Assembly: GCA_949130495.1 (NCBI GenBank)
Contig: OX422214.1
Coordinates: 1,968,046-2,032,045 of the forward strand
DNA: 64,000 nucleotides
DNA from: Sambucus nigra
Lineage: Eukaryota > Streptophyta > Magnoliopsida > Dipsacales > Adoxaceae
Direction: 5' to 3'
The notes beneath the pieces were generated by a model. That model was not told where the DNA came from. It made no database searches and was given only the letters and a program-made list of their open reading frames with translations. A program made the position numbers and the translations under genes. Positions 1 through 11,711 of the stretch are shown here, one piece after another; positions within the stretch are counted from its first letter, which is position 1, and each line of letters begins with the position of its first letter.

Positions 1-2727
1 AGACATGCACGAGCTAGGGATCAGATTAAATAATTATTCGGGCAAGGTTATCTATAGAAGTACTTCACCATGGGGAGACCCAGTTTTATTTGTGAAGAAT
101 AAGGATAGATATTTATGGTTGTGCATAGAATACTGGAAGTTAAACAAGGTCACGATTTGGAACAAGTACCCGTTCTTACGTATCGTTGGCTTGTTCGATC
201 AACTGAAAGGAAATAACTACTTCTATAAGATTGATCTGAGGTCAGGGTTCCATCAATTATGAATCAGGGAGGAAGATGTCCCAAAGATTGCATTCTTTTA
301 TGATATACAGGCCTTGTGAGTTCAGGTTTATGTCATTCGGGCTAACTAATGTACCGACAAATTTTATGGATGTCATGAACACTGTGTTCAGGGATTTCTT
401 AGATTAGTTTGTCATTTTGTTCATAGATGACATCTTGATTTATTCTCGAACAGAGGACAAGCATGAAGAGCACTGGCGTACGATTCTTCAGACTTTGCGG
501 GACTATTAGTTGTATGCCAAGTTCGAGAAATATGGATTCTGGTTATAGGAGTGGTAGTTCTTAGGTCACATTATCTCTGAAAGGGGGATTTCTATTTATT
601 TGAGTAAAGGGTCGGTGGTGAGGGAGTGGGGCCATCCCACGACACCTGTAGAGGTACGCAATTTTCTGGGGTTAGTAGGGTACTACTGCCAGTTCATTAG
701 AGGATTTTCAAAGATTGTGGGTCCCTTGACATATTTGACTATTAAGAGGGTACCTTTTGTATGGGATGACCATTGTTAGTTAGATTTCGATGAACTAAAG
801 GATAAGTTGACTTCAACACGAGTACTCACATTGCCTGGGGGAGGAGTGAAGCACTTTATTTTTATCGATACGTCCTTATAAACACTTGGGGGAGTTCTAA
901 AATAGGAGGAGTACGCCATATATTGTGCATCTCACAAGCATAATCCCCATGAGAAGAATTGTCCCACTCATGACTTGGAGTTAACAACAATCGTATTTAC
1001 CTTGAGGATTTGGAGGCAATATCTTCTGGGCGAGAAGTTTTGGCTATTCACAGACCACAAATCCCTTTAGTATCTCTTCACATAAAAGGATTTGAATATG
1101 AGATAGTGTAAATGGCTTGAGTTCATGAAGGATTACCAATTTTACATTCAGTATCATTCAGTAAAGGTTAACTTAGTGGAAAATGCATTGAACCGTATAC
1201 CGTAAGGGAATTTAGCAGCAGTGCGGAAAGCAAAGTGGGTAGAGCTTCGTCGGGAGGATAAAGTGTCCGATCATACTTAGAATTGATGACCATCAAACCT
1301 AAAATCATTTTGAGGGTTGTGAAGGCACAAGCAGGATATCCTTCTTGTCAAGAGAGGATCGAGCAGTTATTAATGGGTGGATCATAGTCTTACCAGTTCT
1401 GAGCATGGATTACACTTCAATGGGAGGTTGATTATTCAAGATAATGAGGACCTACGATGCACAATTATATAGAAGGTGCATGGGTCATGATTTTTGGTAT
1501 ATCCCAAAAGGGATAAGATATTTTAGGATATGAGGTGATAGTATTAGTAGGTAAGAATGTAGTCGGACATAACAGAGTTTGTCTCCAGGTAAACCACTTG
1601 TCATATGGTGAAAGTCAATCATCAGAGACCATTCAGGGTTCTACAGCCGTTAGAAATTGCGATGTGGAAATGGGAGAGTATTTTAATGGACATCATCATA
1701 AGGTTTTCAACATCACAGGGGGGACATTATTCCATCTGGGTCATTGTGGATACATTGACTAAGGTAACCCATTTTTTGCCAGTTCAGGTGGATTACATGA
1801 TGGGGCAGTATGCGCTGCTATTTATAGTGAAGATAATGATATTACACGGGGTGCCTCTCAACATTGTCTCAATTTGGGATAAGATCTGTGTGTCCCACTT
1901 CTGGTAGAGCTTTTAGGAGGCTATGGGAACAGAGTTGAGATTGAGCACAACTTATCACCCCCAGACCTATAGACAGACAAAAAAGGTGAATTAGATGTTA
2001 GAGGATATGTTGAGGATGTGTATTTTGGATTTTATTGGAAGTTAGGAGCAGTATTTACCTTTGGTAGAGTTTGCGTACAACAAATTTTACTAGTTCACTA
2101 TTGACATGGCACCGTTTGACCTTGTCATTCACCCTAGTTTTGGTTAGAGGCGGGGGATAAGAATTTACTTGGGCCAAATTTGATTCAGGAAACGTCATCG
2201 AAGATCAAATTGATTAGGAGTTTCATCTGGGTAGCTTGGGACAGGAAGACGAGTTACACTAACTCAAATCAAAGATTTGTTCAGCTTGATGTGGGTGATC
2301 AAGTGTTAATGCGAGTATCTCCCATGAAGGGAGTGGTGAAGTTGCATTTTCCCATTATTGAGAGGTTGGATCGGTTGCATATAGGCTTGCCTTCCCAGAA
2401 TAATTACACAGGATTCACGAAGTGTTTCATGTGTCGTTGTTAAAGAAGTATATCATGGGTGACATGGGCCACTGGCACATACCGTTAGAGAACATTAACT
2501 TGCAGCCAGATATCATATATGAGGAGAGCCATGTTGCCATTTTAGATCATAGGGAGCATAAGCTTAAAACAAAGGTGGTACTGCTAGTGCGTATACAATG
2601 GGGACACCATAAAATTATTGAGTAGAAGTGGGAGCGTGATGATGATATGCAGGAGAATTATCCTGAGCTCTTTGTGGAAAGTACATTCGAATTTTGAGAA
2701 TGAAATTCCATTGTTATGGGGAAAGAA
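1..2727 (+). pseudogene. Element 1: decayed Ty3/gypsy chromovirus pol (RT-RNase H-integrase-tail), left part outside the window
   Basis: The plus strand encodes, in broken frames, the 3' two thirds of a Ty3/gypsy polyprotein. RT begins at the window edge ([14 protein letters not shown] near 55-100, [11 protein letters not shown] near 229-262, a FIDDILIYS catalytic motif near 420-450). RNase H follows (THDLELTTIVFTLRIW near 967-1015, LFTDHKSL near 1045-1070). Integrase remnants follow (GGLHFNGRLI near 1415-1435, [13 protein letters not shown] near 1995-2035, [12 protein letters not shown] near 2057-2092). The chromodomain-like tail lies near 2510-2690. There are many in-frame stops, many of them TAG or TAA where relatives have Gln, and several frameshifts. 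It is the most decayed of the three pol regions here, so the oldest by this measure. Gag and protease are not in the window. Identification as a chromovirus relative is firm; it cannot be functional. Confidence 0.93.
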
Positions 2728-3819
2728 TATAATACCCTATAATTTTAGTATTAATTAATTACTTTATTTTATTAATTTAATTGGGATAAAATTAAATTAA
2801 TATTTAGTAAATATTAATTGGCGATATAAATGATTAATATTTACTAGAATTATTATTTACTTGTTTGTGACAAGTAAATAGTTATACGATTTATTATATG
2901 TTGCGCATGAGTGACAACGACAGTTTAAATTGGTGATAGGTCGATAGGGTGTGACATCGACGACTCGATATAATTTATGAGCGACGCGTAGGATACACAC
3001 ATGTCGGACCTAGTTAAGGAAAAGTTAGCGTGATTGGATTTAAGTGACTCGGATGACCTTTTGAGTGCCCTATTGATCCGAAAAGGGTCAAAATAGTTTG
3101 AAATAGGTACCTGGGTGTTGTGTTCGGGTTTCGAGGGCTTTTTAGACATAAAATGACCCTTATAAGGGTATAAATGTCATTTTATATTTAAAATTAAACA
3201 GAAAAATGGGATTAGGTTTTGGGGAAGACTCTTAACGGTTTGGAAAGGTGGATGACGACACACCTTTTACATTCCAAACAAAAGGTTAAGAGAAGAGAAC
3301 CCTAGAGAAGAGAAAAGAGGCAAAGATGAGAAAAGAAGATTCAACCCAATTTAGAGACTTAGGATTTATAATCCAAGAAGGCAAGTAAATACTTGCTTTA
3401 CATCGCAATTCCAATTATAGTTAATTACTCTCTTGACTAAAAATAGAAATTTGGGATTTTTATTATGAAAAACTGAAATTGATGATATGATAAAAATACC
3501 TATTGATAAATGTTGATTGATATTAAATAAAATAGGTAAATTTGGATTGATTATGCTAGTAAATATTTATAAAATTCTAGGTTTCTTAATAGAGGGGATG
3601 AACTTAGGTGAAAGATGAGATCCTTAATAATCAACTTGGGATATGAATTGTAATCTTGAATCTATGGTGATCTCTATTTTTGGAATCAAATATATATTGA
3701 TGGGATTGTGTTTTGTGGATCATGTATACATTATAATTATTGGAATTTGGGTAGAAAGAACCTTAAGGAAGAAAGTGGGATTTTGGGGATGAATCCCGCC
3801 TTAGAAAATGCTTCAGGTT

Positions 3820-3886
3820 CATTCGACCATGTTCGTAAGCGACACCGCTTTTCATTCGAACGAGATGGGTTTTTCATTCGAACGAC
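3820..3886 (+). promoter_or_regulatory. Cluster of CATTCGAACGA-like boxes in LTR group G
   Basis: Three CATTCGA-type boxes start at 3820, 3853 and 3875, with a weaker TCGTAAGCGA near 3832. The cluster is 1.09 kb from the LTR start, the same place as the palindrome arrays of the other LTR groups. Function is unknown. Confidence 0.5.
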
Positions 3887-4167
3887 CCATGGGTTTGGGT
3901 CAGGTTGGGATCATGGAAATGTTTCGGGTATTTTTATGAACTCAAGTGAGTATGTGGGAGGTTATCCAAGTGAGTGTATATTTACTTAAAAATAGTTTTG
4001 TGCCACTATTTATTAGTGGGAACTTTATAATTAACTCGGATGCTTAGATAAGGGACTTATTAAATAAATAAATGATGAAGTTAAGAGGAACATAGAGATT
4101 TGGACGAATCATGAGCGGTAATATATGCATACGAGTTCGATAGCTATTATATATACATGTTCAAGGG

Positions 4168-4168
<1 letters not shown>

Positions 4169-4198
<30 letters not shown>
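4169..4198. repeat. TG dinucleotide microsatellite
   Basis: An uninterrupted run of TG units inside LTR group G. A similar TA/TG tract lies inside LTR group E (49374-49418). Confidence 0.95.
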
Positions 4199-4202
<4 letters not shown>

Positions 4203-4853
4203 TATTCATTCTACTTGTTTTATTTAACCATACTTACTAGGGAGTGTTATCATAGGAGGTTGTGCGCAGTGGGTAGCCCACCCTGCCGTTGACCAGCGGG
4301 TGTTGTGTTGATTCCCCAGGTTATAGTACTGCTCCATGACCACTATTCATATGTGAGGATAAATGTTCGTTTCGAGTTCGATTGGAGGAAATGTTGTATG
4401 GTTGAAACCCACGGATGTATGTCTATGACCGTCTCCACTGTATGTATATTCGTTCGGGATCGGTTGTGAGATTCCGACCCAATGGCTGAGTTTGAGGCAT
4501 GATACCTCGAGCTGAATAATACACGCCAAATGTGTCTATGAGGTCCAAGATTTGGGGATACGGTTATATTTATTAAGTGAGTGACCTATATGTGTATGTT
4601 TATATGACACAGTGTGTAAATCTATTTATAGGACGGGCGTAGCTATGTATGTTTATCACGTGATTATTAAACTATAGCAAGTGTGTCACTAAAATACTGT
4701 TTGAAATGAACAACTAGTGAAGGTAGTTAGACTCTGCTAATAGAGTGTATTAGCGGAGTTGGACTTAAATAGAGGTTGTGTATCCTAGTTAGACCGGGTA
4801 GTTTAATTAGGATAAATAAAATGAACACGTTAGGTGTGCACTGTACTTGAGAG

Positions 4854-5014
4854 GTGAGGTTTATCTAAAATGTGTGTGACTAGTTAATCTTGAAAGTAAT
4901 ATACTAAGGTTTTAAATGATTTAAAACAATTATTAACTTGGGAAAATATTTTCTACCCTAGGGGCTTTGACCCGCATGTTTTTGTCTTTCCTTATTTTCC
5001 TTTTTACACCCCAG
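4854..5014 (+). other. Predicted 161-bp LTR leader intron, group G
   Basis: Donor GAGAG/GTGAGG, branch-like TTTGACC with A at 4970 (44 nt from the end) and acceptor CCCCAG. It is placed exactly like the predicted introns of the other LTR groups. Splicing is inferred, not observed. Confidence 0.55.
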
Positions 5015-5599
5015 GTGTGCAGTAGCAGTAGCCAGGGTAGCAAGGATAAATCCGTTCTTGCCGATGCTAGTTGTGGATGCTTACTTAGACGTTTCATTCG
5101 TTTATGCTCTAGTCAGGATCAGTTATTCAAATATACTGTTGGACGTGTTTCCCTTTGATAATTGTATTTATCTTACAGTAGACTTTTATATTTTGTCAAA
5201 CCTATACTTTCGTATTCAATTATTATTTAGTTTACATTGTGGATGTTATTTGGTGACCAATGGTATATTTGGTTCACCCTTTTTATTTTATTTATGCATG
5301 ATGGTTAGTTAATTTATTGTAGTTATATGGACTATTTTTATTATTTATGTTATATTATCACTACGACAGTGATAGTGAGAATGATCCATTCTGAGATTCC
5401 TGTTAGATTTTTGGAGATGATTGACCATTTGGTATTATAATAGTCAAGTTGTCACACTGAAATAACAAAAATAAAGGTTGAGGTTGGTCTTCCTAAGATC
5501 GATCACAGTAGGTAAGGTGGATTGATCGATAGTGCCTAAAAAACCTGAGTTGTTGGAGGATCATGAATGGTCCCCCTAAGAGCACCATTAACAGGTAGG

Positions 5600-7696
5600 G
5601 GGGATTAATTAGAAGCTACCTGGGTTATTGGAAGATCGAAAACTGGAGGGGTCTTCCACAGGGTCACCCCTCAAGGGATTCACCAAGGGTAGGTTTTTGG
5701 CATAGGCCGGATCACCCTCGTGAACATTTCCTTTCCTCAAGTTGGATACCCATCACTTATTAAATGCAATAAAATCATAATAGTCTAGCTGCAAGGTGAT
5801 CTGCCTCAAATCCTTTGTTGTACGCTTTTTCCAGATCGTCCCCTCAAGCTCACTCCATCACACTCTTTTTCCTCTGGAGGATTATCTTTTGAAGGTCCTT
5901 ACATTTAAAAGACATCTTCAAATTTTTCAGCTCGGTATCCACCCTGTTGAACTAATTTTGAGTTCGATTTTATTCTTCCATTACTTTTATTTTTGCATCC
6001 TCCTCAACCTTCAACTTGTTGTTGAGGTCATCCAAATCATTTAGTTGGGCGAGGATATCCACCTTCAAGGTATTATTATATTTCCCAAGGTGATTATTGT
6101 TCCTTGGATAGAGATCAACTTGTCCAACGAGTTCATGAGTGACCTGCATACTACGCGTATAAAAGAGTAAAAAGGTTAAAAACAAAATAGGTGCCAATAA
6201 CAAATAGAAAGTTATGTGATTTACCAGGACACTGTGCCAAAAACCTCCTATGGAGCCTCTCAAAATAAAAGCCCTTTTGTTCAATCATGTTAGACAACAT
6301 CATCACCTCCTAAGAAACGGAGTACGCAATGTCAAAGTCCCTAACTACTGGCTTTTTTCCTTTAAAAAGACATATCCTAAGGGTGAGCTCAGTTCCCTTG
6401 GGGGGAGGAGTCCTTGATCATACCCTCCACTGCCATTGAGGATTATTGATTGTAACAGGTCAAATTGGAATAGTAGTTGGGGAAGGTGGAGGACCTTTCT
6501 GGTTCTTGTCCATCCTCCTCTTTTCACTTAGCTCGGCATCTTAATGACGACGATCCAGCTATTAGGCCTCCATATCTTTGAGGTTATTCTCATAAGAATT
6601 TTATTTGATCTCATTATTAGTGGACATCTACTTTTTAAATTTGCCTCTAACAGTTGTTAGATCGACCGACCTTCTCTGTCTGCTAGTCATCCCTTTTAGG
6701 TAACCGAGGACTAGAGGGAATGTGAAGTATTTTATGGAAAAAAAATCTTCTTCTTTAACCTCCTCCAAAGAATGACCAAAGATGATGGCGTCATAGGTAA
6801 AAAGTGGGTCAATATAGTTCAAGAAGGAGTTAATGCCTTCTTCAACTTCCCCATCCTAATCAGAATTAGAGCCAATTGAAATAAAGCATTAGGACGATTT
6901 CCCCAAGTAAACACCCATTGAAGTCTCAGTGGGGACGGGGGTGGTAGTTTGAATGTATTTATATCCAATCGAGTAATAATTGATGATCAAAATATTAGGA
7001 AGGATTGTGAAGTTTTTGATTGACTGAACGGTCAAGCTGTAGCCGAGCAAAACGTTATCTGCCCTCCAATACGGACGAACACCCCCTTTATGCTTCCAAA
7101 CCTTCACAAAATCTCTAATACTGACCTTTTATTCGGATGAATTTATATTTAGAAAATGATCTTCATAAAAATCATGTATGGCGATGATACTTTTATGCAC
7201 TTAAGATAAATGAGAACAACCAGACGACCTACCAGACGCCTCTTTTGTGGCAGGAACCCTAAGGTTGTTGTAATTTTCATCATATAATTCCCCACAAAAC
7301 ATAAACATATTACTTTTGGTATCATTTTGTGATTGGAGAAAAAATGTAACCAAGTTGCAGTACGTTTCCCTAGCCTGGAAATTATATATATTTGAGCTTA
7401 GGGAAGATCTCAAGCCATAACAATACTTAATGTACTAAAGACTTAGTTTTATCCCATCAGCTTAATTGATGGCGACTGTAACCATTATAATCTGGTGGAA
7501 GCTACCATTTTCTTGGATTATGAGTATTTCATAGTAGAGAAATACTCTCACAGCAATGGGTGAAGGGGAAAAGAACCCACCTTCTAATATGACAGCCATC
7601 ATAAAAGCTACCTGACCAGAGGGAAGATCCATATTTTTCACATAAATCGAAAGTTATGAACTGAGAAAACCTCATACTTTTTACCACGTTTAGACA
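5600..7696 (-). pseudogene. Antisense extra ORF (aORF) remnant, plant 'gypsy-type transposase-like' coiled-coil protein
   Basis: Reading the minus strand from an ATG near 7696 (MSKRGKKYEVF), broken frames give a recognisable series. First comes a globular N-terminal part (LPSGQVAFMMAVILEGGFF near 7640-7580). A middle follows (WRADNVLLGYSL near 7066-7035). Next is a low-complexity Pro/Thr/Lys stretch near 6520-6350, then MMLSNMIEQKGFYFERLHRRF near 6300-6230. A charged coiled coil follows (VTHELVGQVDLY to KVEEDAKIKVMEE, 6150-5985), then KAYNKGFEADHLAARLL near 5835-5785. The order resembles plant proteins annotated as putative gypsy-type transposons, known as extra ORFs in Tat-lineage Ty3/gypsy elements, sometimes antisense between pol and the 3' LTR. 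A polypurine-like tract and LTR-like sequence on the plus strand at 8124 fit that layout. Family assignment is by pattern only. It is broken by stops and frameshifts. Confidence 0.55.
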
Positions 7697-8123
7697 TGGG
7701 GGAATTGAAAGGAGGAAAAAGAAAAAGACAAGAAGAAAATATTTTAGGTATCAAAAAGTTACGGAGAGAGAGAAAGAGAGTAAAAATAAGAATACCTATG
7801 TAGATATCAGAATAACGAGGTATAAGTATTTCAGGTCCTTATACCTTCTATTTCCAATCATATCAACCCTCCACCGTCTGTAGGGTAGGCAACCACGAAG
7901 TCATTCACCATGATTACCGAGGAAAGTGACGTTGGATCACGTGGCCCAAGGAGTGAAATATATGAAAAATGACTCAAGAGAAATGATTAAAATCTCATCG
8001 TGTGGACCGAGGAATAGTGCGTGCGAACACAAGAAATACGTTCAAATAGTTTTCTTAATAAAATATATCCAATAGCTTAAAAATATGGTCAGACCTAGTA
8101 GCATGATGGCTCATCACCCCGAC

Positions 8124-8520
8124 CTTGGGGGAAATTGAAGGGAGACTAGTCGAACGTGTGTCACGTGGATGTCACATGACTTATCTTGAAAGATCACAAA
8201 TGTATGGGGAGATAAGTGTAAATCTTGGAAGATCATGTTGGCGAGTTAGAAGACCACTACTTATAGGATTTTATGACTTATAATTAAGACTGTTATAGAA
8301 AGTCATACATGAGTAGGACCATTAAAATTATAAATAAGGGCGACATCACCCATTTTGGGGATATTGATTGTAATCGGAACGTGGTGCCTTGGACTATCAG
8401 CTAAAAACCTTAGAACTCAAATCTGTATAGAAAAAGCGAATGTGCATGTTGTATAAGACACAAATATGTAGGAGTAAAAGACTCACAAAATAGATATAAT
8501 ATAATATAGAAGATATAAAA
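8124..8520 (+). repeat. Possible polypurine tract and start of a Tat-lineage 3' LTR
   Basis: CCTTGGGGGAAA near 8124-8135 resembles a polypurine tract. The following sequence carries a TATA box (TATAAATA, 8329-8336) about 200 bp in, as expected for an LTR promoter. No matching partner LTR or clear 3' boundary was found, so the right end is arbitrary. Confidence 0.35.
8329..8336 (+). promoter_or_regulatory. TATA box candidate (TATAAATA)
   Basis: A consensus plant TATA box within the LTR-like segment, followed by AGGGCGACATCACC. It is supported by motif and position only. Confidence 0.35.
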
Positions 8521-9549
8521 TGAAAAGGGTGGACTCGAATCTCGGGGCTGTCCCTAGACGTCTACGTAGCCCAAGGGGCATTAAAGTCCACGTAGTTAAA
8601 AAATAGCAGTGGGGTGTGGTTAAACCTACAAATACAAATGTAGGACTCCTCGTTGAGTGCTTTAGGATAGCAATGTGTTCAAATGTGAAAGTGTGAGAAA
8701 ATAGACGTCCTACTTTTGTAATTTATGAATAAACCCTTTTTTCGTATTTTTTTAGTTTTTATGAAAATAAATTGTGTGCAGTACTAATAATAAAAAAATT
8801 AAGATTACTTGATGTGATAATGAAATAAAACTAAAAGATATCACAAAATGAGAATAAAGTGAATAACAACATTAAAATGAGCAAGCTAGAAAGATGGTGA
8901 GGAATATAACTACTTGTAAATCTTTGTTGCTGAATTTGGAATGTATGTAGGTTGGTTTTTATAGTTGTAATATAAAGGTAATATGATGGGTGAGTTGGAT
9001 GACAAAGTGTGGTTAGAATGTGAGGTGGGATAATGTTGAAAAACGGACTTTTGTGGTAATGAGGAGGCTCTGATTTTGAGATATTATTTTTTGGCTGCTG
9101 AAAGGGACCTCCTTTAGGGGTGAGGTAATGAGCCCTTTATATAGTGCTATATATGGTTAGGGGTACCGATCGACATGGATCATGGATTGCTTATCGACAC
9201 AGTGTCTGCCTTGTTGGGCAAGAAAAGCACACCATGCCGATAGATAGGAGGTCCGGGGTGCCTATAGGAAGTCCATAATGGATTTTTTTGAAAAAAGCGG
9301 GAATAAAATATAAATCATAAGTCTAAATTATGAACGACAAGGACCATTGGAAAGAATATTAAGAGCCCTTAAAGAATCCATGATCCACTCGTGCGTTCAG
9401 GAGTTGACCGAAGTCAAACAAGACTCGAAAGTTCCCGATGGTCTTTAGACGGGGGGTTTTTGAAGAAAAATGGATCGTTCATGTGAACCGTGAGGTCGAT
9501 TCACGGATGACACAGACCATTGGAATGGGAATTCAGAGCCCTTCAAGGT
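8521..9549. other. Unclassified AT-rich stretch
   Basis: No coding sequence is supported. The minus strand has a TATA-like ACTATAAAAACC near 8955-8970 that could belong to another LTR fragment. Two imperfect copies of a GACCATTGGAA...AGAGCCCTT block lie at about 9350-9390 and 9511-9546. Element 2 begins directly after the second. Confidence 0.4.
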
Positions 9550-10088
9550 TGTGACACCCGCCTAGTTAAATACCGGGCGATCACTCCTTTATTAAATTAA
9601 AATCAAGGTGAACAGTTGGTTCATTCTTAGCATCGCTGTCGAAAAATAACTTTTCCAATTTAAACACCCTAAATAGTTAAGCTAAGTGTCAAAACCATTT
9701 TTAGACATTACTTTCCAAATTTTATTTTATAAACCAAGATTTAAATCTTTACATAATTCAATATTAAAGAATCACACCACAATTATCCTGGAACATATAA
9801 TCCAAATAATTTAAACATTCAACAACTAAATCCCAACATTGCAAACTTAAAGTAAAACATCCAGACAGTAATAAATCTCAAAGTGACAATACTCGAAATA
9901 AACAAATCATAATGTCCAATAAAACAGCTGGATAATGGAAATGGGCGACACATGCCCAACTGAATAAATATTCTAGGAGTGGAATCAAATAAATGAAGTC
10001 GTCTAAGAAAGAGGCCTGCAACTCCCACCTAAGCTGTAGTGCGCTCCTTTCAAAGGATCTTATGCAAGACGCACCTGTGGCTGGGCAC

Positions 10089-10250
10089 CTGTAATATATA
10101 CATATATATATACAAGAGAGAAAGGAAAATAGAAACGGGTCAGAGCCCCCGATAGTGTAAATGATTTAAAATTTGTTTAGCAAGTATTTAAAATGTTTAC
10201 AGGCCAATGCAACGACATATTAGTACGGCACTCCCTTGAGAAATTCTCAC
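10089..10250 (-). other. Predicted 162-bp LTR leader intron, group A
   Basis: On the minus strand: donor AGAGAG/GTGAGAAT, branch box GGGCTCTGACCCG, acceptor ATTACAG/GTGCCC. The same structure recurs in the duplicated segment near 11848-12009. Confidence 0.55.
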
Positions 10251-11348
10251 CTCTCTTCTAATGTGCACGCCTATCGTACTAACCTTCCCAACGGTTTAAC
10301 TTATCTTAGATTACTCGTAAGATTTAAAACTGAACAAATTAATTATTTAAGAGGACAATTTCATTTGAACACAAAGTTCTTATTTAAACCTTATTTGCTA
10401 ATAAAGTTTTACATTACACTTTTCAAATCAAGTATTTCCAAATTGAAGTCACAATTCATTTCTTACTTACCATAAACACAATAGGAAGTTCTAAATTTCA
10501 GAATTTAATATATATATTAAATACTCGTATAATATATATATTCTAACAGCACCCCACATAAAAATTATGATGCGGGCATACTCGGCTATCAAATCCCCGT
10601 ATCAATCGTACTAAGGCAAATACAAGTTCGGAATCACTCTAGAACTGTATTTACACATACACAAACAATATTGAGGCGAAGCATAGATTCCAAGTCTCTA
10701 AGAAGATAGCACATACCCTCACGTATCTTAGGACCGTCTGACCATCGATCAGATAGCCTGTACCAAGGATATCTATCTTCTAGGGTACGAGTCAATATCC
10801 CCCCTAAAGGCACGTTAAGATAAGACTGTCCCAGCACGGTAACCGCAGGGATAGCAATTAGCGCGGGCATAATTTTCACACGTATATAGTATATGCATAA
10901 ACACAAACATATAAATATACTACTTTTACCATATCAAATTTAGGTTCGTCTCATAACCAATAATTATAACATTTGTCCTTATTTCTAAATCTTTAATTAT
11001 CACGTATAACGGTTCGTCTCTTACTTTAATTGAGGGATTTATCCAACTTACTACGTAACACTCATGGACTATATCCTCACAAGCGTAAAATTCAGTATGT
11101 ACTCATCTATTTTTCCAACGTAACTATTTTACGCGTCTCTCCCACTAATGCATAATTTCATCGTCCCTTATATGTAAATACTCCAAAAATGCAAATCTCG
11201 CCTTACATTAAAGGTCTCATAATCATTAATAAGTCTTACTGGTCATCTATATCCCCAAAAATATTTTAATAAGGTTGTCCAAATATTTTTACTCATTTAA
11301 TTTAAATTTAACCATTTACAAAGGGAATTATGAGTTTGCCAGAAGGGG

Positions 11349-11420
11349 TCGATCGATCGAGGTCAAGGGCTCGATCGATCGATGCATCGATCGATCGACA
11401 CCCCAGGTTCGATCGATCGA
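11349..11420. promoter_or_regulatory. LTR palindrome array, group A, spacing 22-16-22
   Basis: Four exact copies of the self-complementary 12-mer TCGATCGATCGA start at 11349, 11371, 11387 and 11409. Spacers are 10, 4 and 10 bp. Protein binding, cruciform formation or CG methylation control are possible roles; none can be shown from sequence. Confidence 0.85.
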
Positions 11421-11711
11421 TCAAACAGGTATACAAATTCTGCAGATTAACAGTTACGGGTTTCATAATCAAACCTCCATGAAATCCATATTTTTCACAC
11501 CCAAACTCCCTAAAATTCGTATGACAATCAGTATACCCCCATATTATACATCTTCAACGTAAAGCATGCAATTTTCAATCAAAAACCATAGATTAATAGG
11601 ACAAAACTCATATAAATCTCAAGAACCCTAGAATTTCTTAAGCATGTTTCTAATCAGTCTTTTTCCCAAAATTTCTACTCTTAATTCATCATAAATTCGT
11701 GGTTAAGCCTC

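Larger units (their letters stand above)
2728..5456 (+). repeat. 3' LTR of element 1 (LTR group G), about 2.73 kb
   Basis: The LTR starts just after a degenerate purine tract (TTATGGGGAAAG, about 2714-2725). Its first bases are TATAATACCC where intact relatives have TGTAATACCC. It ends AAGTTGTCACA at 5456. It carries the features shared by the other LTR groups: a GC-type donor (AAG/GCAAGT, intron base 1 at 3381), a cluster of TTCGAACGA-like boxes (3820-3886), a GAGAG/GTGAGG donor at 4853/4854, a TTTGACCCG branch-site box and a CCAG acceptor at 5014. It also contains a TG microsatellite. No 5' partner LTR lies in the window, so age cannot be estimated. Confidence 0.8.

Noticed and set aside
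10634..10906. Similar minus-strand ORFs repeated at 10634, 12457 and 18871
   Set aside because: They recur only because the group A LTR is repeated. Frames are not kept between groups, so I treat them as noncoding LTR sequence.
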